Origin: Micropruina sp.
GTDB taxonomy: Bacteria > Actinomycetota > Actinomycetes > Propionibacteriales > Propionibacteriaceae
Assembly: GCA_016711105.1 (NCBI GenBank)
Contig: JADJTO010000005.1
Span: 62,001 to 126,000 of the forward strand
Length of the DNA: 64,000 bases
Direction: 5' to 3'
Part shown: in pieces, positions 27,408-35,933 of the stretch
Numbering within the stretch: the stretch's first letter is position 1
Layout: the number at the start of each line of letters is the position of its first letter
Made by a program: the position numbers and the translations under genes
The notes under the pieces: generated by a model
Told to the model about the DNA's origin: nothing
Seen by the model: only the letters and a program-made list of their open reading frames with translations
The model's database searches: none

Positions 27408-29447
27408 ATGGCTTCATCCACGCTGCTCCGAGCGACCGCGGTCACCTCCGCGGCCCTCGTGGCGCTCGGCGGCTCCGTGTCGCCGGCCCGAGCCGCGCTT
27501 CCCGCGCTGACCTGTGCCGCGACCGTGCCGTTCACCCTGCTCAACTTCAACGACTTCCACGGACGGCTGAACTCCGGGACGCTCACCCCGACCCCGCCGG
27601 TGACGGCCACGTTCGTGGGCACGATCGAGGAACAACGCGCCGCCGCGGGTGAGGCGAACACGCTGCTGCTCTCAGCCGGCGACTCGGTGGGCGCCTCCCT
27701 GTTCACCTCGTTCTCGCAGAACGACGAGCCCACCATCGACCTGCTCAACGCGATGGACGTCGAGGCCTCCGCGGTCGGTAACCATGAGTTCGACCAGGGC
27801 TGGCCCGATCTGCGTGACCGGATCGCCCCCGGGGTCGAGTTCCCCTACCTAGGCGCCAACGTCTACCTGGCCGGCACCAGTACCCCGGCCATGCCCGCCT
27901 ACACCGTGGTGCAGAAGTCGGGCCTGCGAGTCGGCATCGTCGGCGCGGTGACCGGTGAGCTGCCCAGCCTGGTCTCCCCGGCCGGACTGGTTGAGCTCAC
28001 CATCGGCGACCCGGTCGCTGCCGTGAACACGACCATCGCCGTACTCAAGGACGGCGACGAGGGCAACGGTGAGGCCGACGTGATCATCGCGGCTTACCAC
28101 GAAGGCGCCGGCACCGGTTCGGCCACCAGCACGCTGGCGCAGGAGGTTGCCGCCTCCGAGATGTTCTCCTCGATCGTCAACGTGACCGACCCGAGGGCCC
28201 AGATCATCGTCAACGCGCACACTCACCAGTTGTACGCGTGGGACGGCCCGCTGCCCGGGGGCGGCACTCGTCCGATCATTCAGGCGGCCTCCTACGCCAG
28301 CAACGTCGGACGGGTGCAGCTGGCCCTCGACGCCACCACCGGGGCCACCTGCTCGTCCGCCTCGACGGTGCTCGGCATGACCAGCACCCCGGTGGACACC
28401 CTGGTCGCCCAGTTCCCGCGGGTCGCGCAAGCGAGCCAGATCGTGGCTGAGGCCACCGCCCAGGCCGAGATCGTCGGACGCCGGGTGATCGGCACCGCCA
28501 CCGCCCCGGTCACCAGGGCGCTCAACCCGCCGGATGCCAGCGGACGGATCAGCGACGACCGGGCCCGCGAATCGAGCCTGGGCAACCTGGTGGCCGAGAT
28601 GTTCGCCACCCAACTCGGCGCCGGAGACCCCACCTTCATCGGGATGCAGAACCCCGGCGGAACCCGGGACGACCTCAACCTCGGTGAGATCAACTACGCC
28701 GAAGCCGCCAACGCGCTCCCCTTCGCCAACACCCTGATGACCGCCGAACTCACCGGCGCCCAAGTCAAGACCGTCCTGGAACAGCAGTGGCAGGTGACCG
28801 CTCTGGGAGCCCCGCTGCCGACCGGACGCAAATACCTCCAGCTAGGCCTGTCCCCGAACGTCAGCTACACATACGACGAGAGCCTGCCCTGGGGTTCGCG
28901 GATCACGTCGCTGCTGATCGCGGGCCAGCCGATCGACCCGGCAGCCACCTACACCGTCGGCAGCGGCTCGTTCCTGATCGCCGGCGGCGACAACTTCCAC
29001 GAGTTCAAGAACGGCGCCAACAAGCGCGACACCGGACGGGCCGACCTGGAAGCGTGGGTGGAGTTCATCGAGGATCGCGGCACGATCACCCCGTCGTACG
29101 CGATGCGCGGGGTCAGCGTCCACGAAACCCCGTCCGACCTGCGGATCAGCAAGACCTACAGCTTCTCGGTCGGTGTTCCGCAGGGTCTGCTCGCTCCCGA
29201 CACCCTGGATCTGAAGACCAACGGCGTGCTCAACACCTCGCTGGCGGTGAGCCTGCGCGCCAAGCAGAAGAAGTCCGGTAAGTGGCTGACCTTCAACCTG
29301 GGGACGTTCCCGGTGGTTGCCGGCTCGGCGTCCCCGGTCAGCTTCACCGTCCCGGCTTCGGTGCGGACGGGTTCAGCCCGGCTGATCCTCAAGGCCGCCC
29401 CGAGCGACACCACGGTGACCATCCCGGTCACTATCTCAGCCAAGTAA
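27408..29447 (+). CDS. Secreted 5'-nucleotidase / metallophosphoesterase
   Basis: Extracellular nucleotide hydrolase for phosphate and nucleoside scavenging. The 679-aa protein has a Sec signal peptide (VSPARA/ALP, about residues 1-29). The calcineurin-like metal site is NFNDFHGR, SAGDSVGAS, VGNHEFDQG and NAHTHQLYAW; the 5'-nucleotidase C-terminal substrate domain has TYTVGSGSFLIAGGDNF near 520. A beta-rich tail of about 110 residues, with no LPxTG, follows. It is intact, and ATG 27408 has GGAGGA upstream. Confidence 0.93.
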   Translation: MASSTLLRATAVTSAALVALGGSVSPARAALPALTCAATVPFTLLNFNDFHGRLNSGTLTPTPPVTATFVGTIEEQRAAAGEANTLLLSAGDSVGASLFTSFSQNDEPTIDLLNAMDVEASAVGNHEFDQGWPDLRDRIAPGVEFPYLGANVYLAGTSTPAMPAYTVVQKSGLRVGIVGAVTGELPSLVSPAGLVELTIGDPVAAVNTTIAVLKDGDEGNGEADVIIAAYHEGAGTGSATSTLAQEVAASEMFSSIVNVTDPRAQIIVNAHTHQLYAWDGPLPGGGTRPIIQAASYASNVGRVQLALDATTGATCSSASTVLGMTSTPVDTLVAQFPRVAQASQIVAEATAQAEIVGRRVIGTATAPVTRALNPPDASGRISDDRARESSLGNLVAEMFATQLGAGDPTFIGMQNPGGTRDDLNLGEINYAEAANALPFANTLMTAELTGAQVKTVLEQQWQVTALGAPLPTGRKYLQLGLSPNVSYTYDESLPWGSRITSLLIAGQPIDPAATYTVGSGSFLIAGGDNFHEFKNGANKRDTGRADLEAWVEFIEDRGTITPSYAMRGVSVHETPSDLRISKTYSFSVGVPQGLLAPDTLDLKTNGVLNTSLAVSLRAKQKKSGKWLTFNLGTFPVVAGSASPVSFTVPASVRTGSARLILKAAPSDTTVTIPVTISAK

Positions 29448-29481
29448 CCCCGACCTGACGGGCGCCCGTCCGGACGGCATC

Positions 29482-29543
29482 CTTGCCGCCGATCGTGACG
29501 TTTGCCGCCGAGAACCGGCACAAGCGTTGCTTTCGGCGGCAAG
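29482..29543. repeat. Intergenic repeat family G, copy 1
   Basis: Two direct TTGCCGCCGA units followed by an inverted TCGGCGGCAAG, between the convergent ends of the nucleotidase and the anti-sigma-like gene. The same arrangement occurs reversed at 46844-46907. Confidence 0.6.
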
Positions 29544-29566
29544 CTGCGTTCAGGGCTCCGCCCCGC

Positions 29567-30753
29567 TCACGGTCCGGTAGAGCATCGGCCGAAGGCCTGT
29601 TCGGAGAGGCCGGTGAAGGGCAGCACGGGGGCGGCGAAGAGTGGACGACAACCCGCCGCGGTCAGCTCGCGGGCGCCCGAGGCATCGATGAACCCGTTGC
29701 CGGTGCAGCCGGCATAGAAGACCCACACCTCGCTTTCCGACGTGCCGGCGCGGAGCCGGAGCACCAGCGCGTCCTCGCCGCGGCCGGTACAGCTGGCGTC
29801 GGGCCCGCTGCCGCGCGGGGCTGCCGCCAACTCAGCGACCACAGCGGACGCCTCCGACCCGTCGATCACGCGGGAAGCGAGCAGCCCCGGCAGCTGCGGA
29901 TCGACACTCAGCGAGTACTGGCAGATCGTCACCTGATCGGGCGTCGCTCGCGACTCCAGACCGGCCCCCCGCAACCGGCTGACCGGACGGGCCGCTCTGG
30001 ATCGGGTGGCTGATCGCGCAGCCGTTCGGGTCGATCGTGAAGCGCTGCAGCGTGCTGAGGATCTGCTGGGCCAAGGCACCTGAGGTGGCGGTGTCGGGAT
30101 GGACGACCATCGCCCGGGCGCCGGCCGCGTCCAGCACCTCCGAGGAGGCAGCGAGCCAGCCCGCCGGCAGCGCTGGCTGGTCGGTGCCGAACCTCAGGTG
30201 CGCGGCTGCCAGGTCGGACGGTGGGCGCTCGGCGCAGAGGATGCTACGCACCGGCACCCGATCGCCGTAGGGGTCCACGAACGGCCGCTGACCGAACCGC
30301 CGACCCTCGACGCACCAATCTGACCGAGGCGCGAAGCCGTAGCCCCACTCCTGCGGCACCTGCAGCGCCCAGTCGCGGTAGGTCACCCAGCGCCAGCCCG
30401 GGTTCGGCGTGGGCAGGCCACCGGTGGCCTTGTCCTCCGCCCGAACCTCACTCCCCCGCGGGAAGGCTTCGGCCGGAGCGCCTGCCGTGCCCGAGCCCGC
30501 AGTGGGGACACTTCGTTGCAGCAGATTCAGCAGCACTGATCCGGCGATCGCCACGATCATCAGCGTGGCCGCCACCGGAGGACCGCGAGCCAGGGGGTCG
30601 CTTGGGTCGCAGTCGGCTCGGCTCCGGCGCGCGCTCGGGAAGCACGTCGTCGAGGCGCAGCGGCGCGAAGTCCGGGGATTGTGCCGCGCCACGAAGGGCG
30701 TCGCCGAAGGCCCGCTGCTCGCGGGAGAAATCGTTCGGCTGGTGGTCAGTCAT
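29567..30753 (-). CDS. Membrane-anchored protein downstream of the ECF sigma factor (putative anti-sigma), frameshifted
   Basis: N-terminus MTDHQPNDFSREQRAFGDAL is cytoplasmic and short. After a shift near 30580 comes a single membrane helix (TLMIVAIAGSVLLNLL). The outer domain of about 290 residues holds WRWVTYRDWALQVPQEWGYG and several Cys (DWCVEGRR, SILCAERP, DASCTGRGED, AGCTGNGFI); one more shift lies near 29985. It overlaps the sigma gene by 8 bases. Topology and position fit a regulator of that sigma factor, but there is no recognisable zinc anti-sigma motif. Confidence 0.65.
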
Positions 30754-31246
30754 CGTCGGTGTCCTTGGTCAGGCGGGCCCGCAGCGTGGCGAGCGCTCGA
30801 TGCACATGGGAGCGGGCGGTGCTCGGCGGGATCTGCAACACCTCGGCGATCTCGGTGAAGCTGAGCTCTTCGTAGAAGCGCATCACCACGGCGGCCCGCT
30901 GGATCGGCGGCAGCGTGGCGCAGAGCCGCCAGGCTTCGTCCGCGTCGGCGATCGCCAGGGCCGGATCCGCGGTCGCCGGGGCCCAGGGCAGCTCGGAGGG
31001 ATCCGCCACCGAGGTCAGGCGGCGTACCTTGCGCCAGCGGGAGATCCCGGCATTGACGATGCTGCGCCGCACGTACGCCTCGACCGTGCCGGTGGCCGCC
31101 ACGCTCGCCCAGCGGGGGTAGAGGCCGATCAACGCCTCCTGGACGAGGTCGCGCGCGTCTTCGACGTTGTGGGTGACCAGGTAGGCGAAGCGTTGCAGCG
31201 CGACCGAACGCTCGGCGACGTAGGACTCGAAGGTCGGCGCCACCAT
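30746..31246 (-). CDS. ECF sigma factor, SigE-like subfamily
   Basis: A 166-aa RNA polymerase sigma factor. Region 2 is ALQRFAYLVTHNVEDARDLVQEALIGLY near residues 15-42; region 4 is LPPIQRAAVVMRFYEELSFTEIAEVLQIPPSTARSHVHRAL near 115-155. I chose ATG 31246 because GGGAGG lies 8 bases upstream; a GTG 27 bases further up is possible. It is coupled to the membrane protein gene, a common layout for envelope stress responses. Confidence 0.9.
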   Translation of the reverse strand: MVAPTFESYVAERSVALQRFAYLVTHNVEDARDLVQEALIGLYPRWASVAATGTVEAYVRRSIVNAGISRWRKVRRLTSVADPSELPWAPATADPALAIADADEAWRLCATLPPIQRAAVVMRFYEELSFTEIAEVLQIPPSTARSHVHRALATLRARLTKDTDDD

Positions 31247-31339
31247 CACCGGCACCTCCCGAAGACTGGTCACACTCCCTACACGCGGCGCGGGGCGCCG
31301 ATGTTGCGACTGGCCCAGTATCGCGCCAACTCGGCGCGC

Positions 31340-32356
31340 CTACGCCGGTGGCCGCACCGAGTCGCGGACGACGATCGGCATCGGGACCAGCGTGTTACCG
31401 GCCGGGCGCAGCCCGAGCACCATCTCCATCCCCACCCGGCCCATCTCCTCGTAGGGGATCCTGGCCGTGGTCAGCCCCGGCCGCAGATAGGAGGCGATCT
31501 CCTCATCGTCGAAGGACACCACCGACAAATCGGAGGGAATCCGCAGGCCTCGCTCCTGGGCGGCCTGGTAAACCCCGAAGGCGACCCGGTCGTTCATCGC
31601 GATCACCGCAGTGACGTCGTGGCCGGCGTCCAACAACCGGTTCAGCCCGGTGTAACCCAGCTTCGGCTCCCAGTACTCACCCGGGTGCGTGGCCACCAGC
31701 TCGACGTCCGCCTCAGCCAACGCCGAGAACAGTCCGGCAAAGCGGGCGCCCATCGTCGCCGAGAGTCGGCGGTCGTACCAGAGCGCGTCATCGTGGCCGA
31801 TCAGGACGATCCGGCTATGCCCGGCGTCGAGCAGCAGGCGCGCCATCGACTGCCCGGCCTCGAACTCGGCCGGCAACACCGCGGGATGCGACTGGGGGCT
31901 GATCGCATTCACCAGGACCACCGGGAGTTCGCGGGGCAGCCGGGGCACGTCCACCTCCTTGGCTCCCATCAGGGCGAAAATCACCCCGTCCGGACGGCGA
32001 TCCAACAGCGATCGCATCGCCCGGTCGAGGCGGTGTCGACTGCTGCCGGTCTCCGTGATCAGGACGGCCAGCTCGTGCTGATCGGCCACGTCTGTGACGC
32101 CCCGGATCATCGCCGAGGCGAAGCGGGTGACGGCCACCGAGTCGGAGATGAAACCGATGGTTCCGGTCTTGCCGACCCGAAGGCTCCGGGCTGCGGAGTT
32201 GGGGACGTACTCGAGGTCGCGGGCTGCGGCACGGATGCGTCGGGCCGAGTCCGCCGACAGCCGGGCGCCCGGCCGGTCGTTGAGCACCATGCTCACCGCG
32301 GTGATCGACATGCCGACCCGAGCGGCCACGTCGGCCAGGGTCGCGCGCTTCCCCAT
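31340..32356 (-). CDS. LacI-family transcriptional regulator (second)
   Basis: 338-aa repressor with HTH ATLADVAARVGMSITAVSMVLN at residues 4-25, hinge, and sugar-sensor domain (GTIGFISDSVAVTRFAS, AVIAMNDRVAFGVYQAAQE, SVVSFDDEEIASYLRPGLTTARIPYEEMG). ATG 32356 follows GGAGGGGG; a TTG one codon earlier is unlikely. It is divergent from the GH32-like gene, and two matching operator-like sites lie between them. Confidence 0.92.
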   Translation of the reverse strand: MGKRATLADVAARVGMSITAVSMVLNDRPGARLSADSARRIRAAARDLEYVPNSAARSLRVGKTGTIGFISDSVAVTRFASAMIRGVTDVADQHELAVLITETGSSRHRLDRAMRSLLDRRPDGVIFALMGAKEVDVPRLPRELPVVLVNAISPQSHPAVLPAEFEAGQSMARLLLDAGHSRIVLIGHDDALWYDRRLSATMGARFAGLFSALAEADVELVATHPGEYWEPKLGYTGLNRLLDAGHDVTAVIAMNDRVAFGVYQAAQERGLRIPSDLSVVSFDDEEIASYLRPGLTTARIPYEEMGRVGMEMVLGLRPAGNTLVPMPIVVRDSVRPPA

Positions 32357-32402
32357 CAAACGGCCCCCTCCGGTATTTGGCGAAGACTAGCAATCAAAAC
32401 CC

Positions 32403-32423
32403 GTTGACAAAAGGTTTCAGCAC
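32403..32423. promoter_or_regulatory. Candidate LacI operator, copy 1, over a TTGACA box
   Basis: The core ACAAAAGGTTTCAGCAC shares AAAAGGTTTCA with the site at 32462. It overlaps TTGACA at 32404-32409, a good -35 box for transcription toward the GH32-like gene. Confidence 0.5.
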
Positions 32424-32461
32424 GCCATTGACCGCGTTTGAGACACTCTGTTACCGTCGAC

Positions 32462-32481
32462 GTGATAAAAGGTTTCATCAC
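32462..32481. promoter_or_regulatory. Candidate LacI operator, copy 2
   Basis: GTGATAAAAGGTTTCATCAC has palindromic ends (GTGAT/ATCAC) and a near-palindromic centre (AAA..TTT). It shares an 11-base core with copy 1, 59 bases away, and ends 7 bases before the ATG of the GH32-like gene, so binding would block transcription. Confidence 0.55.
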
Positions 32482-32488
32482 TTAACTG

Positions 32489-33466
32489 ATGGGGGGTGGC
32501 CCCGTGTTTCGTCTCCCGGAATCTTGGGTTTGGGACTTCTGGTTGGCCGATGACGGTCGGCGCTACCACCTCTTCTTCCTCTACGCCTCCCGTGACCTTC
32601 GGGGCCCGCACGCACGGCACCACCGAGCCTCGATCGGGCACGCCGCCTCCGACGATCTGGTCACCTGGGAACGTCTCACCGACGCGCTCGTCCGTAGCGA
32701 TGCGCCGGCCTTCGATGACCTGGCCACCTGGACGGGTTCGATCGTCGACCACCTCGGCACCTGGTACATGTACTACACCGGCTGCACGCGGACCGCTGAC
32801 GGCATCGTGCAGCGGATCGGCCTGGCCACCTCCACCGACCTGATGACCTGGGAGAAGCAACCCGACCCGGTGCTGGAGGCCGACCCGCGCTGGTACGAGA
32901 CGCTGCCCGAGGGCCAGTGGGGGGATGAGACCTTCCGCGACCCGTGGGTCTTCGCCGACCCGCGTCGCCGCGGCTGGCACATGCTGATCACGGCTCGGGC
33001 CAACCAGGGGCCAACCGATGATCGTGGCGTGATCGGACACGCCTGGTCCCGCGATTTGCGGCAGTGGGAGTTGCGTCCGCCGATCACCACACCCGGGCAG
33101 GGCTTCGGACACCTCGAGGTGCCGCAGTACGTCGAGGTCGACGGCGAGCGGTTGCTGATCTTCAACTGCCACACCCCCGAACTGAGCCGGGCCCGCCGGG
33201 AGGGCGGTGCCACCGGTGGCGTCTGGGTGGCGGCCGCCGCTGGGCCGGTCGGACCGATCGACGTCGGCGGCGCCGACCTGCTGCTGGATCACCACAGTTA
33301 CGCAGCAAAAGTGATCCGGGTCCGCGACACCGGCGAGAACGTGCTGCTCTGCTTCCGCAACGCCGACGGCGCCGGACGCTTCGTCGGCGAGTTGTGTGAT
33401 CCGCTCCCGGTTCACGCCACCCGAGGACGCCTGCACTTCGGCAAGCGCCTACGTCACACCGCCTGA
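32489..33466 (+). CDS. GH32/GH68-like glycoside hydrolase (putative beta-fructosidase)
   Basis: A compact 325-aa five-bladed propeller-type enzyme. Catalytic candidates: VWDFWLAD (nucleophile Asp, near residue 16), ETFRDPWVFAD (stabiliser RDP motif, near 150) and GFGHLEVPQYVEVDG (acid/base Glu, near 209). The C-terminal beta-sandwich of classical GH32 enzymes is missing, and there is no signal peptide. Start ATG 32489 is given; GTG 32504 with GGGGGGTGG before it is equally likely. Its divergent LacI regulator suggests induction by a sugar such as a fructoside. Confidence 0.75.
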   Translation: MGGGPVFRLPESWVWDFWLADDGRRYHLFFLYASRDLRGPHARHHRASIGHAASDDLVTWERLTDALVRSDAPAFDDLATWTGSIVDHLGTWYMYYTGCTRTADGIVQRIGLATSTDLMTWEKQPDPVLEADPRWYETLPEGQWGDETFRDPWVFADPRRRGWHMLITARANQGPTDDRGVIGHAWSRDLRQWELRPPITTPGQGFGHLEVPQYVEVDGERLLIFNCHTPELSRARREGGATGGVWVAAAAGPVGPIDVGGADLLLDHHSYAAKVIRVRDTGENVLLCFRNADGAGRFVGELCDPLPVHATRGRLHFGKRLRHTA

Positions 33467-33520
33467 CCGCCCGCAGCCCTCGTCAACTGCCTAGCCGGGC
33501 GGCTCCGAGTCACGGAGCCG

Positions 33521-33766
33521 GTGAACTTCACGGTCCCAGGCGCACACGAACGCCCCATACGCCTTCATGGCCGGAATTCGCCGCGTTTTTTCCGGCTCAA
33601 GCCCCCGCTCGTGGAACCTGCGCCCCGCGACTCGCCGTCCGACAGGCCCGCCCGCCGACTACCCAGCCGGGCCGCATCCCGCCCGGAGCCGGTGAACTTC
33701 ACGGTCCCAGGCGCACATGAACGCCCTATACGCCTTCATGGCCGGAATTCACCGCGTTTTTTCCGG
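33521..33766. repeat. Family E intergenic repeat, two tandem units in reverse orientation
   Basis: Cores at 33521-33595 and 33692-33766, 171 bases apart, each from GTGAACTTCACGGTC through ATACGCCTTCATGGCCGGAA to CGCGTTTTTTCCGG. They align with the reverse complement of the 17126-17676 array (shared AACTTCACGGTC, ATACGC, TTCGCCG and GTTTTTTCC). The spacer differs from that array. They occupy most of the gap 33467-33808 between convergent genes. Confidence 0.82.
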
Positions 33767-33808
33767 GGATCACGCACCCCGCCAGGCCTCCAGCCCGGAA
33801 GAGCCGCC

Positions 33809-34810
33809 TCAGCGGGACATCGTGGCGACCAGGATCGCCTTGATCGTGTGCAGCCGGTTGTCGGCCTGATCGAACACGATCGAGGCGTCCGATTCGAAGA
33901 CCTCGCCGGTGACCTCGCAGACGTCCCGACCGGTGAGTTGGTTGATCTCCTGGGCGACGTTGGTGTTGAGGTCGTGGTAGGAGGGCAGGCAGTGCATGAA
34001 CTTCACCTCGGAGTTGCCGGTGCGCTCCAGCATCTCGACGTTGACCTGGTAGGGCGAGAGCAACTCCACCCGCTCGGCCCAGACGCTCTTCGGCTCACCC
34101 ATCGACACCCAGATGTCGGTGTGCACGAAGTCGACCCCGCCGACCCCGGCGTCGATGTCATCGGTGACCGTGATCCGGGCGCCGGTGGTCTCACCGATCC
34201 CCCGGGCGATCCGGACGAGTTCCGCGGCAGGCTGGAAGGGTGCCGGGGCCACCATCCGGATGTCCATGCCCATCATCGCGCCGGCGATCAGCAGCGAGTT
34301 GCCCTGGTTGAAGCGGGCATCGCCGACGTAGGCGAAGCTGATGTCGCGGTCGTCCAACCCACTGGACTCGCGCATGGTGAACATGTCGCACAGGCTCTGG
34401 GTCGGATGCCAGTCATCGGTGAGGCCGTTCCAGACCGGCACGGACGCGTGTTCGGCCAGCGCCTCGACCGTGGCCTGATGGGCTCCCCGGTATTGGATGC
34501 CGTCGTAGAAGCGGGAGAGCACCCGGGCGGTGTCGGCGATCGACTCCTTGTGGCCCATGTGGGCGCCCTGCTCGTCGAAGTAGCTGACCATCGCGCCCTG
34601 GTGAAAGGCGGCCACCTCGAAGGACGATCGGGTTCGCGTCGAGGGCTTCTCGAAGATCAACGCCAGGGAGCGGCCATGCAGGCGCTGCACCTCGGTCCCC
34701 TCCGCGCGGGCCTGCTTCAGCTGGGCCGTCAGGGCCAACAGGCCCTTCCATTCGGACGGGGTGAAGTCCAGCTCCTTGAGGAAGTGCCGCTGGCGCAACT
34801 CGGTCAACAT
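33809..34810 (-). CDS. argF: Ornithine carbamoyltransferase
   Basis: Makes citrulline from carbamoyl phosphate and ornithine in arginine synthesis. The intact protein has the carbamoyl-phosphate motif EKPSTRTRSSFE near residue 55, HPTQSLCDMF, DFVHTDIWVSMGE and the ornithine/catalytic FMHCLPSYHD near 270. ATG 34810 gives the usual N-terminus (MLTELRQRHFL); ATG 34831 would add seven residues. It is isolated from other arg genes and nearly abuts the divergent holin-like gene. Confidence 0.94.
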   Translation of the reverse strand: MLTELRQRHFLKELDFTPSEWKGLLALTAQLKQARAEGTEVQRLHGRSLALIFEKPSTRTRSSFEVAAFHQGAMVSYFDEQGAHMGHKESIADTARVLSRFYDGIQYRGAHQATVEALAEHASVPVWNGLTDDWHPTQSLCDMFTMRESSGLDDRDISFAYVGDARFNQGNSLLIAGAMMGMDIRMVAPAPFQPAAELVRIARGIGETTGARITVTDDIDAGVGGVDFVHTDIWVSMGEPKSVWAERVELLSPYQVNVEMLERTGNSEVKFMHCLPSYHDLNTNVAQEINQLTGRDVCEVTGEVFESDASIVFDQADNRLHTIKAILVATMSR

Positions 34811-34845
34811 GGGGAACACTCTGCCAGGCATGGGAGGATTGATTC

Positions 34846-35223
34846 ATGCTCGTTCGATTTCTAGGCACTGCCGCGGCGATTGCGATCTCCACCTGGCTCA
34901 TCCCGGGAATCGCCCTGACCGACGCCGAGCCGCAGAACAAGGTGCTGGCGATCTTGGCCGTCGCGGTGATCTTCGGCCTGGTGAACGCGATCGTCAAACC
35001 GCTGTTCCAGTTCGCCGCGGCACCACTGATCCTGCTCACCCTGGGGCTGTTCCTGATGGTGATCAACGGGTTGTTGCTGCTGCTCACCTCGTGGGTGGCC
35101 GAACAATTGGGCCTGGGTTGGCACGTCGACGGCTGGTGGTCGGCCTTCTGGGGTGCCCTGGTGGTCTCGATCGTCAGCTTCTTGCTCAACGCCTTCGTTC
35201 GCAAGGGTGACGAGCAGCGCTGA
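34846..35223 (+). CDS. Phage holin family 4 / YvlD-like membrane protein
   Basis: A 125-aa protein with four membrane helices (LVRFLGTAAAIAISTWLIPG, VLAILAVAVIFGLVNAIV, LILLTLGLFLMVINGLLLLL, FWGALVVSIVSFLLNAFV). The NAIVKPL motif after helix 2 is typical of the YvlD family. ATG 34846 follows GGGAGG. These proteins are chromosomal in actinobacteria; no lysis function is implied here. The 35-base divergent gap to argF must hold both promoters or overlap coding DNA. Confidence 0.85.
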   Translation: MLVRFLGTAAAIAISTWLIPGIALTDAEPQNKVLAILAVAVIFGLVNAIVKPLFQFAAAPLILLTLGLFLMVINGLLLLLTSWVAEQLGLGWHVDGWWSAFWGALVVSIVSFLLNAFVRKGDEQR

Positions 35224-35240
35224 TCTGGCAGTCTGAACCC

Positions 35241-35933
35241 ATGCACATCCTGGTTGTGGACGATGATCAGGCGGTCCGAGATTCACTGGCCCGCTCACTG
35301 AAGTACACCGGGTACGAGGTAACCACCGCCAACGATGGTCTGGAGGCCCTGGCCCGCCTGGCCGGGGTGCGCGCCGACGCCGTGATCATGGATGTGATGA
35401 TGCCCAGGCTGGACGGCCTGGAAACCACCCGGATGCTCCGCTCGACCGGCAACGACGTGCCGATCCTCGTCCTGACCGCTCGCGATGCGGTGGGCGACCG
35501 GGTCGACGGCCTCGATGCGGGCGCCGATGACTACCTGGCGAAGCCCTTCTCCTTGGACGAGCTGTTGGCGCGCTTGCGGGCGTTGACCCGGCGCTCTCGT
35601 CCGCCGTCTGAGGAGCACGGTGGCGCCGAGCCGCTGCACTTCGGCGACCTGACCCTGGACTTGCAGACCCGCGAAGTGCAGCGCGCCGGACGCCGAATCA
35701 GCCTGACTCGGACGGAGTTCGCGCTGCTCCAGACCTTCCTCGAACATCCCCGGCGCGTGCTCGAACGAGGCTGGCTGCTGAACGAAGTGTGGGGTTTCGA
35801 CTTCCCGACCACCGCGAACTCGCTCGAGGTCTACATCGGTTACCTGCGACGCAAGACCGAGGCGGAGGGGGCGAGCCGCTTGATCCACACGGTGCGTGGC
35901 ATCGGCTACGTGCTGCGTGAGACCCCGCCGTGA
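35241..35933 (+). CDS. OmpR-family response regulator (MprA/TcrA-like)
   Basis: 230 aa. The receiver domain has the acidic pair DDD near residues 8-10, phospho-acceptor Asp in VIMDVMMPRLDG near 54, and Lys in YLAKPFSLDELL. A winged-helix DNA-binding domain follows (REVQRAGRRISLTRTEFALL, RRKTEAEGASRLIHTVRGIGYVLR). The stop overlaps the histidine kinase start as GTGA, so the pair is a coupled two-component system. Confidence 0.94.
   Translation: MHILVVDDDQAVRDSLARSLKYTGYEVTTANDGLEALARLAGVRADAVIMDVMMPRLDGLETTRMLRSTGNDVPILVLTARDAVGDRVDGLDAGADDYLAKPFSLDELLARLRALTRRSRPPSEEHGGAEPLHFGDLTLDLQTREVQRAGRRISLTRTEFALLQTFLEHPRRVLERGWLLNEVWGFDFPTTANSLEVYIGYLRRKTEAEGASRLIHTVRGIGYVLRETPP

Noticed and set aside
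30221..32407. 728-aa plus-strand open frame
   Set aside because: It spans the antisense of the anti-sigma-like, sigma and LacI genes, is low complexity and matches no family.
34846..35223. Prophage region suggested by the holin-like gene
   Set aside because: YvlD-like proteins are common chromosomal genes and no phage genes are nearby.
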